Shown: positions 1 to 8,616, numbered from the stretch's first letter. The stretch is DNA of 64,000 bases from an uncultured Lachnospiraceae bacterium (GCA_900544445.1 UQVK01000004.1:28093-92092), one strand, 5' to 3'. The notes: generated by a model not told the origin, from the sequence alone. Numbers and translations are program-made.

Positions 1-2
1 AA

Positions 3-518
3 AACGGGCACCTACCCGCGCACACAAATAATTTTCTTGAGATAATGGCTGATGGTAGCTCAAGAATGAGGATCTTGCTGATAAATAATGATCCAGAAGA
101 TTCGAGTGTAAACATGACACTTCCAATGGCTATACTAAGCTCATATAAAAAAGTATATACCAATATAATGGGGATGTTATTCCCACATAAGGTGGCATAT
201 GCAAAAAAATATGAATCACTAACTGTGAGAAAACAATTCCAACCTGTTATGTATTATGACGATTTCGTCCTTGAAGTACATCCAGATTGGCAAAAAGATA
301 ACATCAAAATGTGGGAAGCAATTCAAAACCATCGCAAAATTTTTGGAACCACTACTATTGTGACTGATGATCGTATTCCTAAGACTGGCCTTTATACGAT
401 TGATAAACGTCATCTTGAGCTTTGGGGAAAAGAGTATAACGCGGAGTCCATCATAGATGAATTGTTTTTCTCACGATATACCATATTAGGAGCTGTTTCT
501 ATTTCAGAAAATAACTGA
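3..518 (+). CDS. Unknown protein, 5' end outside the window
   Basis: The reading frame is open to the left edge of the window (upstream codons from position 3 carry no stop), so the ATG at 45 is probably internal and the gene is truncated by the window. The visible 157 or so residues are hydrophilic with scattered aromatics, have no obvious membrane segment or signal peptide, and end with a stop at 516-518. I do not recognise a family; there is no Walker motif and no zinc-binding cysteine cluster. Base composition is clearly more AT-rich than the neighbouring minus-strand genes, which suggests acquired DNA. It converges on the methyltransferase gene at 606-2171, with a hairpin between them. 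Function unknown. Confidence 0.55.
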   Translation, partial: NGHLPAHTNNFLEIMADGSSRMRILLINNDPEDSSVNMTLPMAILSSYKKVYTNIMGMLFPHKVAYAKKYESLTVRKQFQPVMYYDDFVLEVHPDWQKDNIKMWEAIQNHRKIFGTTTIVTDDRIPKTGLYTIDKRHLELWGKEYNAESIIDELFFSRYTILGAVSISENN

Positions 519-563
519 AGTCCGAGAGCTAGGACACCACCATATGTTAATTCAATAAAACAA

Positions 564-594
564 CACCGGCGGAGCTACAATTTCTCCGCCGGTG
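564..594 (-). terminator. Intrinsic terminator of the rlmD-type operon
   Basis: A perfect 11-bp inverted repeat (CACCGGCGGAG / CTCCGCCGGTG) with a 9-nt loop lies between the convergent genes. On the minus strand the stem is followed by TTGTTTTATT, as expected for rho-independent termination of the operon ending at 606. On the plus strand no T-run follows, so it serves mainly the minus strand. Confidence 0.75.
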
Positions 595-605
595 CTACTA
601 TGTGA

Positions 606-2171
606 TTAAGTTAATCCGTCAGAAAAACCAACTCTGAACTCTGATACATGCTTAGTGATTGTGTCAGAAAAGCAACGACTCCTCAAATCAAGCTCATCCA
701 GATTCAACTCCACTTCGATATGCTGCTTAGCATTGAGTTTGGACAAAAGAACAACCGTCTCCACATGCACCGTCCCCGGAAACATATCGCACCCTCTCCC
801 CTTCACAATTTCATACCCGTTCTCCCGCAGATACTTCACATCCCTGGCCAAAGTAGCCGAGTCGCAGCTCACATACACGATCCGCTCCGGCTGCATCTTC
901 ACCATGGTTTCCAGGCATCTTTCATCGCAGCCCTTGCGGGGCGGGTCCACCACGATCACATCCGCATGGATGCCTTCCTTTTCATATTTCTCCGGAAGCA
1001 CCTCTTCCGCCTTCCCCACGAAGAACTCCGCGTTGGTGATTCCGTTTCGTTCCGCGTTCTCCTGGGCGTCCCGGATGGCGTCCGGGACGATTTCCACGCC
1101 GTACACCTTTCCCGCCTGTTTCGCCAGAAACAGGGAAATCGTTCCGATGCCGCAGTAGAGATCCCACACGGTTTCCTTTCCGGTCAGGCCCGCGTAAGCG
1201 AGGGCCTGGCTGTAGAGTTTCTCCGTCTGGACGGGATTCACCTGATAGAAAGAAAGGGGCGAGATCCGGAAGGTGACGCCGCCGATGGAATCCTCGATGA
1301 AGCCGGTTCCCCGCACCACGCGCAGCTTTTTGCCCAGAATCACGTTGGTGCGCTCCCGGTTGGTATTGACGGACAGGCTGGTCATGCCGGGAAGCTGCCA
1401 GAGCCCGTCGGCAAGCGTTTCTTCCTCCGGGAAACTGCTGCCGTTTACCACCAGGCAGACCATAAGCTGTCCGCTCTGAAAGCCCTTGCGGATGAGAACG
1501 TGGCGCAGAAGGCCCTCTCCGGTCTGCTCGTCATAGGCGCTGATCTGAAAGCGCTTCATGTGCGCCAGGATGATTTCCAGAATCCTCCGGTTTTCCGGAA
1601 CGCCAAGCGCGCAGTCCGTGTTGGGAATGATGGTATGGGTCCTGCCTGCGTAAAAACCTGTCACCACGTTTCCATCCTTATCCGTTCCGAAAGGAAACTG
1701 AGCCTTGTTGCGGTAGTGCCAGGGATCGTCCATACCGATGATCGGCTCCATGATCTTTTCCACCTGTTCCGGAGCCAGGCCGCCGATGCGGATCAGATTG
1801 TTCCGGATCTTTTTTTCCTTAAATTCCAGCTGCTTCTCATAGGAAAGCGTCTGAAGCTGGCAGCCGCCGCACTGGCGGCTGAAGGGGCAGAGGGGCGTAA
1901 CGCGAAAAGGAGAAGGCTCGATTACCTTCTCCAGCTTCGCATAGGCATAGTGTTTCTTCGCCTTCATAACCTTTGCCTGCACAGTATCTCCAATCACGGC
2001 GTCCTTAATAAACAGGGTAAAGCCTCCGGCCGTCCCTGCCCTGTCCGCAGGAGCCGCGCCCGCTGTACAGGGTTCTTCCCCGCCAGGCCCGCTCACTCTT
2101 CCGATTCCTTCGCCGTCCGTTCCGGTATCCGTGATTTTTACGGTAAAAATATCATTCTTCTTCACTTCCAT
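606..2171 (-). CDS. rlmD: 23S rRNA (uracil-C5)-methyltransferase, RlmD/RlmCD (RumA) family
   Basis: SAM-dependent enzyme that methylates uracil C5 in 23S rRNA. An N-terminal TRAM-like segment of about 75 residues is followed by the 4Fe-4S cysteine pattern CPFSRQCGGC, with a further Cys in TDCALG. The Rossmann SAM-binding motif DLYCGIGT, then DPPRKGC, and the catalytic cysteine in YVSCDSATLARD are all present. I start at the ATG at 2171 because GGAAAGGA stands about 12 bases upstream; an in-frame start at 2216 lacks support. It is the last gene of a minus-strand operon with the HtrA-like gene and yhaM. The C-terminus is odd: after LNLDELD the long conserved tail common in Lachnospiraceae homologues is replaced by about 25 unrelated residues next to AT-rich DNA. 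The catalytic domain looks intact. Confidence 0.88.
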   Translation of the reverse strand: MEVKKNDIFTVKITDTGTDGEGIGRVSGPGGEEPCTAGAAPADRAGTAGGFTLFIKDAVIGDTVQAKVMKAKKHYAYAKLEKVIEPSPFRVTPLCPFSRQCGGCQLQTLSYEKQLEFKEKKIRNNLIRIGGLAPEQVEKIMEPIIGMDDPWHYRNKAQFPFGTDKDGNVVTGFYAGRTHTIIPNTDCALGVPENRRILEIILAHMKRFQISAYDEQTGEGLLRHVLIRKGFQSGQLMVCLVVNGSSFPEEETLADGLWQLPGMTSLSVNTNRERTNVILGKKLRVVRGTGFIEDSIGGVTFRISPLSFYQVNPVQTEKLYSQALAYAGLTGKETVWDLYCGIGTISLFLAKQAGKVYGVEIVPDAIRDAQENAERNGITNAEFFVGKAEEVLPEKYEKEGIHADVIVVDPPRKGCDERCLETMVKMQPERIVYVSCDSATLARDVKYLRENGYEIVKGRGCDMFPGTVHVETVVLLSKLNAKQHIEVELNLDELDLRSRCFSDTITKHVSEFRVGFSDGLT

Positions 2172-2235
2172 ACAGAAGCCCGTTCCTTTCCAGAGCATTT
2201 CTCTCCGACAGACCACTTTTCTTCCACAGGCTGTT

Positions 2236-3180
2236 TCAGTCCAGCCTGGTCAGGCGGATGTTGGACTCAAACAGCCGGTTATATCCAAGCCAGCCATATC
2301 CTGTCGCTCCCTGCAGAGCCTCGGAGAAGGTCTCCAGCTTCGCGTCCGCGTTGTCAGCCAGATTCAGGGCGGCCGCTTCGATCAGGGCAGGCTTTTTGGG
2401 GGAGCCGTATTCGTATTCGCCGTGGTGGGCCAGAATGCAGTGCTTCAGCTCCGCCTCCAGCACAGGCGGGAAGCCGGGAATCTGACGGGCCTTTTCGCCC
2501 ACCATTTCTGCGCCCATGACGATGTGGCCGAGGAGCTGTCCGTCGTCGGTGTAGTCGTTTTCCGGGAAGAGAGAAAGCTCCTTCGTCTTGCCGATGTCAT
2601 GGCAGAGGGCGGCGGTAATCAGCAGATCCCTTTTCAGGATGGGATAGGTTTTGCAGAAATATTCGCACAGCTTCGCTACGCTTAAGGTGTGCTCCAGGAG
2701 GCCGCCCACGAAGCCGTGGTGAACGGTCTTGGCTGCGGAGGATGTGCGGAAGGCGCGGATGAATGCCTCGTCCTCCACAAAAAAGCTTTCCAGCAGTTTT
2801 TTCAGGTATTCGTTTTCCGTGCGGCCGATGAGACCCAGAAGCTCCTTATACATCTCGTCGATGTTCTTCTTGCTGACGGGAAGATAGTCGGCGGGATCGT
2901 ATTCCCCTTCATGGCAGACGCGGATCCGCTTCACATTGACCTGAAGCGCGCCCTGAAAGCTGTTCACATCGCCGTAAACCTCTATGTAATCCAGCGTATC
3001 GAACTCCGAAATGCCCGCGTTGTTGGGATCCCAGACCTTTGCGTCGATGGTGCCCGTCTTATCCTGCAGGATCACAGTCTCATAAGGTTTTCCGTTCTTG
3101 GTCACGGCGGACTGCTTGTGCTTGCACAGATAAATGTCAAACATCCGGTCGCCTTCTTTATAATCTCTGATATATTTCAT
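2236..3180 (-). CDS. yhaM: 3'-5' exoribonuclease YhaM-like: OB-fold plus HD domain
   Basis: Predicted metal-dependent 3'-5' exonuclease of the YhaM/CBF1 family, 314 residues, the usual family length. An N-terminal OB-fold nucleic-acid-binding domain (about residues 10-90) is followed by an HD phosphohydrolase domain (about 160-290) with HHGFVGGLLEHT, the defining ALCHDIGK doublet, and downstream histidines in LGHIVMG and ILAHHGEY that complete the metal site. It sits between the HtrA-like gene (15 bp upstream) and rlmD (about 65 bp downstream) on the same strand, so cotranscription from the promoter at 4614-4642 is likely. The family acts in RNA turnover in the cytoplasm. Confidence 0.88.
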   Translation of the reverse strand: MKYIRDYKEGDRMFDIYLCKHKQSAVTKNGKPYETVILQDKTGTIDAKVWDPNNAGISEFDTLDYIEVYGDVNSFQGALQVNVKRIRVCHEGEYDPADYLPVSKKNIDEMYKELLGLIGRTENEYLKKLLESFFVEDEAFIRAFRTSSAAKTVHHGFVGGLLEHTLSVAKLCEYFCKTYPILKRDLLITAALCHDIGKTKELSLFPENDYTDDGQLLGHIVMGAEMVGEKARQIPGFPPVLEAELKHCILAHHGEYEYGSPKKPALIEAAALNLADNADAKLETFSEALQGATGYGWLGYNRLFESNIRLTRLD

Positions 3181-3195
3181 TTCCTTCTCCTTTTT

Positions 3196-4569
3196 CTATT
3201 CCAATGTATTCAAAAGCACATCCACTGTCATCTCCTGGTATTCGTTCTGCACCTGGCGCATGACGGTAAGCGTGACCTCCGTATCCGGAAGCAGGCCCAT
3301 GAGGGTGGTGGTGTAGTCGGAGAAGGAGTCGATCGGCTCCGTTCCCATCTGCACGATCACGTCCCCGCTCTGAATTCCCGCAACCATGGCCGGGGAATCC
3401 ATGACAATGCCCGTCACATACGCGCCCGCAGGAACGCCCTGGGTCTCCTGAATTTCCTGTGGCACATCCGTGCCGAAAATACCCAGGGTGGCGGAAGGCT
3501 GTCCGTTAGAAAGCTTTTCAATCAGATTTTTCAGTCCGCTGATGCCATAGGCAGTGATCAGGTTCGGCGTATCCTCCGCACTGTTTTCCTGGCAGATGAT
3601 TCCAAGCACCTGGCCGCTCAGGTTGGTGATGATACCGCTGCCATAGGTGCTTCCGTACATGTCCGTGGTCAGAAGCTGATAATTGCCGTCCGCCAGGTTC
3701 AGGGTGCCGTCCGCAGAAGTGATCATTCCATAAACCACGGAATTCGCCGTTCCGAGGGGACGGCCCAGCGCTGCCACCGGGGTTGCCAGAAGGCCGCTGT
3801 TGCTGGAGCTGGCCAGCCTGGCGGGCGATATGGTTTCTCTTGTGGTATCCGAAATATCCGTCAGATCCACACTGATGACTGCAAGCCCTACGGTGGAATT
3901 TGCCTGTTTCAGCTCGGCCCGCACCTGCGTATTATCACAGAACACCACGTTCAGCTCCTCCGACTGATCCACGATTTCCTTTTCCGTCAGAATCAGAAGC
4001 TCCCTGCCGTTATCCGCCACGATCAGCCCCGCGTTCTGGCCTTCATTTTCATAGGAATTATTCAGCCAGTCCGTATCGGAAGTGATTCCGATCACCGTTA
4101 CCAGAGATTTGGACACCTCCTGCACCATTTTATAAAGATTGCTGTAAAGCGTCTGGTAATCGGAAACGTCCAGTTCCACCCGTTCCACCACGGTGGTCTG
4201 TACGGGCGGCGTGGTTTCCTCCTCACTCTCCGTTTCCAGCACCATATCCTCCGGCAGCATTTCCTCGTTTTCCGATTCCTCCTGGAGCTGCACCGGTTCC
4301 GGTTCCTCCTCCGGATACAGCCAGTTGCTGAAAACAGGTTCGAGCACCAGAAAGGTGAAGCAGGCGATCAGTCCGAAAATCACGGCCATGGAGGCGGTGA
4401 TCATGGTACGCTTCAACAGCTTCCTTTTATTGATTGGCCTTTCCTTGACCTTTTCCTTGATGAAACTGATATCTGTTCCTGCGGAATCCGAGGCTGTCTC
4501 GGCCTTTGGAGCCGCTTTTTTCTCCTGGATTTCCTGTTCCGTTCCGTTCTTTTTATCCTGATCCGTCAT
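3196..4569 (-). CDS. HtrA/DegP-like membrane-anchored PDZ protein, predicted catalytically dead
   Basis: 457 residues. The cytoplasmic N-terminus (about 1-52) is charged. One membrane helix (about 54-76) is followed by an acidic linker rich in E and P, a trypsin-like fold (about 125-345) and a C-terminal PDZ domain (about 360-455). The fold matches S1C/HtrA proteases, but all three catalytic positions look replaced. TNNHVV corresponds to LTEKEIV (His lost), TDIAVI to TVGLAVIS (Asp lost) and GNSGG to TYGSG (Ser lost). It is therefore probably a pseudoprotease or extracytoplasmic scaffold or sensor rather than a peptidase. It is first gene of the operon with yhaM and rlmD, behind a good sigma-A promoter at 4614-4642. 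Confidence 0.82.
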   Translation of the reverse strand: MTDQDKKNGTEQEIQEKKAAPKAETASDSAGTDISFIKEKVKERPINKRKLLKRTMITASMAVIFGLIACFTFLVLEPVFSNWLYPEEEPEPVQLQEESENEEMLPEDMVLETESEEETTPPVQTTVVERVELDVSDYQTLYSNLYKMVQEVSKSLVTVIGITSDTDWLNNSYENEGQNAGLIVADNGRELLILTEKEIVDQSEELNVVFCDNTQVRAELKQANSTVGLAVISVDLTDISDTTRETISPARLASSSNSGLLATPVAALGRPLGTANSVVYGMITSADGTLNLADGNYQLLTTDMYGSTYGSGIITNLSGQVLGIICQENSAEDTPNLITAYGISGLKNLIEKLSNGQPSATLGIFGTDVPQEIQETQGVPAGAYVTGIVMDSPAMVAGIQSGDVIVQMGTEPIDSFSDYTTTLMGLLPDTEVTLTVMRQVQNEYQEMTVDVLLNTLE

Positions 4570-4613
4570 ATATCAATCCTCTTTTTGAAGCGTCAGAAAT
4601 TCACGGTATTCAC

Positions 4614-4642
4614 AGTATATCCGATTGCGGTCCTGTTGTAAA
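4614..4642 (-). promoter_or_regulatory. Sigma-A promoter of the htrA-like/yhaM/rlmD operon
   Basis: On the minus strand TTTACA (4637-4642) is separated by 17 bases from TATACT (4614-4619), about 45 bases before the start codon at 4569. Spacing and boxes fit a housekeeping promoter. Confidence 0.6.
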
Positions 4643-4669
4643 GAATACCGCTTTTCTCTCAGGGCCAAA

Positions 4670-4714
4670 AACAGCCGCGGAAGAAAGCTTTTCGCGCCCT
4701 CCCCCGCGGCCGTT
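4670..4714 (-). terminator. Terminator of the gene at 4720-5133
   Basis: Minus strand: AACGGCCGCGG and CCGCGGCTGTT form an 11-position stem with one mismatch, running into TTTTT. It begins 6 bases after the stop codon at 4720 and lies upstream of the next operon's promoter. Confidence 0.6.
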
Positions 4715-4719
4715 TTCCG

Positions 4720-5133
4720 CTATTTTCTTTTTGCGATGGCCTCTCTGGCCCGTTCCACGCTTTGCCTGTAATTTTCCCCCGCCGTCTCTCTCAGATAACC
4801 GGGAGACAGGAGCGCCGCGTCATACAGCTCCTCCAGGGTATCCTCCTGTTCCTGCGTCGCCGTCGACGGCGACACCACGCGGGTCTGCCACACGGACATA
4901 CAGCCGGTGTATTCCACCAGCCAGAACAGGGGCTCCATGCTTTTCTCCATGTGCCCGTTGAGCACTGCGGAATCCGCTCCCGCGATCTCTGCCAGCTTCC
5001 CGATATGGGAGGGCAGAGGCTCTTCTATGCCTCCATCAGGCAAAATCACGCATTCACAGGGATCATCATCCTCCCTGTGCGCGTTCAGAAATTCCATCAC
5101 CTTCACTCTGGCCGCCTTTCTCTGCACTCCCAA
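4720..5133 (-). CDS. Small hypothetical protein
   Basis: 137 residues, hydrophilic, no membrane segment. Not recognised. The start is taken as TTG at 5131-5133 because AGAAGGA stands 8 bases upstream; the ATG at 5097 (MEFLNAHRED) has a poorly placed ribosome site. The C-terminal third is helical and charged (LRETAGENYRQSVERAREAI). The transcript probably starts near 5370 and carries a leader of about 240 bases with three hairpins (5268-5362). It is bounded downstream by its own terminator, so it is a monocistronic unit with an unusually elaborate leader for such a small gene. Function unknown. Confidence 0.6.
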   Translation of the reverse strand: MGVQRKAARVKVMEFLNAHREDDDPCECVILPDGGIEEPLPSHIGKLAEIAGADSAVLNGHMEKSMEPLFWLVEYTGCMSVWQTRVVSPSTATQEQEDTLEELYDAALLSPGYLRETAGENYRQSVERAREAIAKRK

Positions 5134-5267
5134 AAGCGCTTTCCTTCTGCCAAAACGTCTCCTGTATGCAGCCTTTTTCTTCCTGACAGCGCTGCCGGGG
5201 ACAGCATGCCGCCCGATGCACTGTTTTTTACTTACATGTCACACCTCGACCACGCACTCGCTGCGCG

Positions 5268-5362
5268 ATCGGGAGCCGATATGATTCAACAGGCGATTGG
5301 GCTTCGCAAAGCGAATTTTAATGCCCAATCGCCCGTTACTGGTCACCGTGTGACCAGTAACG
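5268..5362 (-). repeat. Array of three hairpins in a long 5' leader, REP-like
   Basis: Three adjacent inverted repeats stand within 95 bases. They are ATCGG/CCGAT (5268-5280), an 11-bp stem GGCGATTGGGC/GCCCAATCGCC (5292-5333) that itself encloses TTCGC-AAA-GCGAA (5303-5315), and a perfect 13-bp stem CGTTACTGGTCAC/GTGACCAGTAACG with a 3-base loop (5334-5362). Between the promoter at 5377-5405 and the gene at 5133 they would form a structured minus-strand leader. They do not match a riboswitch class I know. A dispersed extragenic repeat is the main alternative. Confidence 0.55.
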
Positions 5363-5376
5363 TTCTTTATGCTCCT

Positions 5377-5405
5377 ATACTAGCAAAAAAGCCTCTTTTT
5401 TTCAA
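5377..5405 (-). promoter_or_regulatory. Sigma-A promoter for the 4720-5133 unit
   Basis: Minus strand TTGAAA (5400-5405), 17-base spacer, TAGTAT (5377-5382). Transcription would start near 5370, immediately before the hairpin array. Confidence 0.5.
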
Positions 5406-5408
5406 CAG

Positions 5409-5422
5409 GGAAAACGTTTTCC
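5409..5422. promoter_or_regulatory. 14-bp palindrome GGAAAACGTTTTCC, LacI-type operator candidate
   Basis: A perfect palindrome with a central CG, as in LacI/CcpA-family operators, stands just upstream of the minus-strand -35 box and between divergent genes. It differs from the usual cre consensus (TGNAANCGNTNNCA) at both outer positions, so the cognate regulator is open. Confidence 0.4.
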
Positions 5423-5522
5423 GTAGAATGAAGTCTTCCGGGACCACTGTTCCGGCCTGAATCCGGGATGCAAAAGCGCTGAAAATGTGCTATGCTGGAA
5501 AAATACAAGGAGGACGAAGGCG

Positions 5523-6077
5523 ATGTCTTTATACCATGAAATTCAAAAGTATACCCCCGTCAATCAGCAGGAAGAACAGGATCAGAAGCTGTTCCTGAAA
5601 TATATGGAGAACTGCTCCGATTACCTTGACCGGGAAAACCAGATTGCGCACTTTACCGCCTCCATATGGACAATCAACCCCGAACGCACCAAAACCCTGA
5701 TGGTTTATCATAATATCTATGACTCCTGGTCATGGATCGGCGGACATGCGGACGGAATGGAAGATCTGCGCTCCGTCGCAATGCGGGAGCTGCAGGAGGA
5801 AACGGGCGTAAGAGACGCCGCTCTTCTTGGCGGTGATATTTTCAGCCTGGAGTCTCTGACGGTGAACGGACATGTCAGAAGGGGCCTCTATGTGCCGAGC
5901 CACCTGCATCTGAACGTAACTTATCTGGCAGAAGCCAGGGAGCAGGAAGCCCTCATCGTAAATGCGGATGAAAATCAGGCGGTAAAATGGTGGTCCTTCG
6001 AGGACGCTCTTCGCGTTCCGAACGAGCCCTGGATGATCACGCATGTCTACAAAAAGCTGGTCGAAAAGTGCAAATGA
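5523..6077 (+). CDS. NUDIX hydrolase
   Basis: 184-residue cytoplasmic NUDIX hydrolase; substrate not predictable from sequence. The full Nudix box (G-x5-E-x7-REU-x-EE-x-GU) is present at about residues 75-97, with GGHADGMED and MRELQEETGV carrying the metal-binding glutamates. The start at 5523 is set by AAGGAGG nine bases upstream; an in-frame start at 5487 would precede that ribosome site. A C-terminal QAVKWWSFEDA segment matches the usual region after the Nudix fold. It is the only plus-strand gene between the divergent leader region and mutS2. Confidence 0.88.
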   Translation: MSLYHEIQKYTPVNQQEEQDQKLFLKYMENCSDYLDRENQIAHFTASIWTINPERTKTLMVYHNIYDSWSWIGGHADGMEDLRSVAMRELQEETGVRDAALLGGDIFSLESLTVNGHVRRGLYVPSHLHLNVTYLAEAREQEALIVNADENQAVKWWSFEDALRVPNEPWMITHVYKKLVEKCK

Positions 6078-6158
6078 CTGGCTCTGCCCCTTTTTCCGTG
6101 GTATAATGATACAGCCAAACTACGGCTTGTGAAGAAAATGCCGCCCTGGAGGAATAAC

Positions 6159-8537
6159 GTGAATAAGAAAGTATTAAAAACGCTTGAATATCATAAAATC
6201 ATCGACCGGCTGGCGGAGCATGCCACCTCCGATCCCGGCCGCAGGCTCTGCAGGGAGCTCGTTCCCATGACAGAGCTTTCCGACATCGAGAGCGCCCAGC
6301 AGGAAACCGCGGACGCCCTGACCCGTCTGTTCAAAAAGGGGAGCATTTCCTTCGGGAGCACAAGGGAGCTTGGCATGAGCTTAAAATCCCTGGAAATCGG
6401 AAGCACCCTCTCCATCCCGGAGCTTCTGCACATCGCCTCCCTGCTGGAGAACACCGCGCGGGTGAAAAATTATGGAAGAAAGGACCGGGAGGACATTCCG
6501 GACGATTCCCTGACGCCGCTGTTTTCCGCGCTGGAGCCGCTGACGCAGCTCTCCCATGAGATTTACCGGTGTATCCTTTCCGAGGAAGAGATCAGCGACG
6601 ATGCCAGTCCGGGCCTGAAGCACGTGCGGCGCAGCATGGCTGTGACCACGGAGCGGATTCACTCCCAGCTGAACAGCATGGTGAACGGCTCCCTGCATTC
6701 CTATCTGCAGGACGCCCTGATTACCACCAGGAACGGGCGTTACTGCCTGCCCGTCAAGGCGGAATACCGCAGCCAGGTGCCGGGCATGATCCACGATCAG
6801 TCCTCCACGGGAAGCACCATTTTCATTGAGCCCGCTGCCGTGGTCAACCTGAATAACCAGATGCGGGAACTGGAACTGAAGGAAAAGGAAGAAATCGAAA
6901 AGGTTCTCGCCTCCCTCAGCGCTCTCGCCGGAGAGCATACGGTGGAAATCGCGGAGAACCAGCACGTGATGACCCGCCTGGATTTCATTTTTGCGAAGGC
7001 CTCTCTGGCCCTGGAACAGAATGCCACCAAGCCCCTGTTCAATGAGGATCACATCATCAACATCCGGGGCGCGAGACATCCCCTTCTGGACAAAAAGAAG
7101 ACCGTTCCCATCGACATCCGTCTGGGAAAGGATTACGATCTGCTCATCATCACCGGTCCCAACACGGGCGGAAAGACGGTTTCCTTAAAAACCACGGGAC
7201 TGTTCTGCCTGATGGGGCAGGCGGGGCTTCATATTCCCGCACAGGACCGTTCGGAGCTTTCCATTTTCCGGGAGGTCTATGCGGACATCGGGGACGAGCA
7301 GAGCATCGAGCAGAGCCTGAGTACCTTCTCTTCCCACATGACCAGTATCGTTTCCATCCTGAAGGATGCGGACGCGGATTCCCTCTGCCTCTTCGACGAG
7401 CTGGGCGCAGGAACGGATCCCACGGAGGGTGCGGCGCTGGCCATCGCCATCCTGAACCATCTGCACGACCGGGGCATCCGCACCATGGCGACCACCCATT
7501 ACAGCGAGCTGAAGGTCTACGCCCTCTCTACCTCCTTTGTGGAGAACGCCTGCTGTGAGTTTGACGTGGAATCCCTGCGGCCCACCTACCGGCTGCTCAT
7601 CGGCATTCCGGGAAAGAGCAACGCCTTCGCCATCTCCAAAAGGCTGGGCCTTTCCGACGAGATCATCGAGGCGGCCCGCTCCCAGATCAGCGCGGAGGAT
7701 AAGAGCTTTGAGGATCTGCTCACTGATCTGGAACAGAGCCGCGTGACCATTGAAAAAGAACAGCAGGAAATCGCTTCCTACAAACAGGAAATCGAGACCC
7801 TGAAAAAGAGACTGGAGCAGAAGCAGGAGCGCATCGACCAGTCAAGGGACAAAATCCTCCGCGAGGCCAACGAGAAGGCCCGCGAGATCCTGCAGGAAGC
7901 AAAGGATACGGCGGACGAGACCATCCGCATCTTCCAGAAGGCAGGCCCCGGCGCTTCCATGAAGGATCTGGAGAAGCAGCGGGAGAAGGTGCGCAACAAA
8001 ATCTCAGAGAAAAACAGCAAATTATCGGTGAAAAAGGAAAACCCTGCGGCCTCCGGGCTGAAGCCCTCCCAGATCAGGCTGGGAGAATCCGTCCGCATCG
8101 TTTCCATGGGGCTGAAGGGAACCGTCAGCTCTCTGCCGGATCACAAGGGAAATCTGTTCGTCCAGTGCGGCATCATCCGCACCCAGACCAATATCAAAGA
8201 CCTGGTTCTGGTACAGGAAAAGGACAGCTACACCTCCGGCGGCGCGAAGCGGACCGGCTCCGGCAAGATCCGGATGTCCAAGTCCCTCTCCATCTCTCCT
8301 GAGATCAATCTTCTGGGAAAAACGGTGGACGAGGCCCTCACCGAGCTGGACAAATATCTGGATGACGCCTATCTGGCCCATCTGAGCACCGTGCGCGTGG
8401 TGCACGGCAAAGGAACCGGCGCTTTGAGAAACGCGGTGCAGAGCCATCTGCGCAAGGTAAAATACGTGAAGTCCTACCGCCTGGGCGAATACGGCGAAGG
8501 CGACGCGGGCGTCACCATTGTGGAATTCAAGTCCTGA
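6159..8537 (+). CDS. mutS2: MutS2 family ATPase/endonuclease with Smr domain
   Basis: About 792 residues, full length. MutS core and clamp regions lead to the ABC-type ATPase with Walker A GPNTGGKT, Walker B and D-loop (LFDELGAGTDPTEG) and the ATTHYSELK histidine switch. A long charged coiled-coil (about 510-620) and a C-terminal Smr domain (LDEALTELDKYLDDA, VVHGKGTGAL) follow. MutS2 suppresses recombination and, as RqcU in Bacillus, acts on collided ribosomes. The start is GTG at 6159, preceded by GGAGG at six bases; an earlier in-frame GTG at 6129 has no ribosome site. A possible -10 TATAAT lies at 6102-6107 without a clear -35. Confidence 0.92.
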   Translation: MNKKVLKTLEYHKIIDRLAEHATSDPGRRLCRELVPMTELSDIESAQQETADALTRLFKKGSISFGSTRELGMSLKSLEIGSTLSIPELLHIASLLENTARVKNYGRKDREDIPDDSLTPLFSALEPLTQLSHEIYRCILSEEEISDDASPGLKHVRRSMAVTTERIHSQLNSMVNGSLHSYLQDALITTRNGRYCLPVKAEYRSQVPGMIHDQSSTGSTIFIEPAAVVNLNNQMRELELKEKEEIEKVLASLSALAGEHTVEIAENQHVMTRLDFIFAKASLALEQNATKPLFNEDHIINIRGARHPLLDKKKTVPIDIRLGKDYDLLIITGPNTGGKTVSLKTTGLFCLMGQAGLHIPAQDRSELSIFREVYADIGDEQSIEQSLSTFSSHMTSIVSILKDADADSLCLFDELGAGTDPTEGAALAIAILNHLHDRGIRTMATTHYSELKVYALSTSFVENACCEFDVESLRPTYRLLIGIPGKSNAFAISKRLGLSDEIIEAARSQISAEDKSFEDLLTDLEQSRVTIEKEQQEIASYKQEIETLKKRLEQKQERIDQSRDKILREANEKAREILQEAKDTADETIRIFQKAGPGASMKDLEKQREKVRNKISEKNSKLSVKKENPAASGLKPSQIRLGESVRIVSMGLKGTVSSLPDHKGNLFVQCGIIRTQTNIKDLVLVQEKDSYTSGGAKRTGSGKIRMSKSLSISPEINLLGKTVDEALTELDKYLDDAYLAHLSTVRVVHGKGTGALRNAVQSHLRKVKYVKSYRLGEYGEGDAGVTIVEFKS

Positions 8538-8616
8538 CCGGTTCCTTCCGGGATCCGGAGCCAGGGAGATGGCCAAAACATTTGCCGTTTCCCGTAAAAA
8601 TCAAGAAAGGAATATT

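Noticed and set aside
648..2519. Very long plus-strand open frame (over 600 codons)
   Set aside because: It is antisense to the RlmD-type and YhaM genes, whose motifs are clear. Long antisense frames are expected from GC-rich codon bias; the same applies to those at 2689-4641, 9294-10814, 29504-31063 and 39861-41924.
5409..5422. CcpA catabolite-response element
   Set aside because: Both outer consensus positions differ (G and C instead of T and A) and no CcpA gene or sugar operon is attached. It is kept only as a generic LacI-type palindrome.
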